Assembly (NCBI GenBank): GCA_013041785.1
Contig: JABDRK010000147.1
Coordinates: 1-5,102, forward strand
Source: Eudoraea sp.
Lineage (GTDB): Bacteria; Bacteroidota; Bacteroidia; Flavobacteriales; Flavobacteriaceae
Reading direction: 5' to 3'
Length of the DNA stretch: 5,102 nucleotides
The notes beneath the pieces were generated by a model. It was not told the origin of the DNA, ran no database searches, and worked only from the letters and a program-made list of their open reading frames with translations. Both the position numbers and the translations under genes were made by a program. Every line of letters begins with the position of its first letter. Positions within the stretch are counted from its first letter, which is position 1. Below, in pieces: positions 5,100 to 5,102 of the stretch.

Positions 5100-5102
5100 A
5101 AT

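Noticed and set aside
1..5102. CRISPR array, insertion sequence, toxin-antitoxin or defence system
   Set aside because: No regularly spaced repeats, no transposase or integrase motifs and no paired small toxin-antitoxin genes were seen on either strand; the coding space is filled by housekeeping and envelope genes.

Overview
The window looks like a piece of chromosome from a marine-type member of the Bacteroidota, most probably the family Flavobacteriaceae. Three things point there. Two exported proteins carry typical Bacteroidota signal sequences (an 'FAQ' signal-peptidase site and an 'FSC' lipobox). The gene families are typical of the group: a split transketolase, a PorT-type outer-membrane barrel and an FKBP lipoprotein with calcium-type repeats. 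One promoter is an exact match to the Bacteroidota pattern TTG-N19-TAnnTTTG. The family assignment is inference from these features, not from a database search.

Layout. Positions 1-1067 hold the last codons of a transketolase N-terminal subunit followed by the complete C-terminal subunit. Positions 1116-1718 encode a 200-residue outer-membrane beta-barrel protein on the same strand. A perfect 30-nt palindromic terminator (1721-1750) separates it from a convergent gene (1758-2711, minus) for a surface-type FKBP-like lipoprotein with an acidic DxDxDG tail. A 77-nt divergent promoter region (2712-2788) leads into a tight plus-strand operon: an Hsp15-like S4 RNA-binding protein, a TPMT-family methyltransferase overlapping it by 8 nt, and a PyrR-like phosphoribosyltransferase 10 nt further on. 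The last of these converges on and overlaps by 9 nt the shikimate kinase gene aroK (4228-4743, minus). A tRNA-Lys(UUU) gene with its own promoter and intrinsic terminator follows at 4818-4991.

Functionally these are mostly housekeeping genes: pentose-phosphate interconversion, ribosome rescue or RNA binding, nucleotide-type phosphoribosyl transfer, aromatic amino-acid synthesis and a tRNA, interleaved with two envelope proteins. No defence system, transposase or integrase gene is visible. The least ordinary part is the last ~110 bases. A nested inverted repeat there is followed by an exact 12-nt copy of the tRNA-Lys 3' end, the pattern expected at an integration (att) site; whatever would lie beyond it is outside the window.
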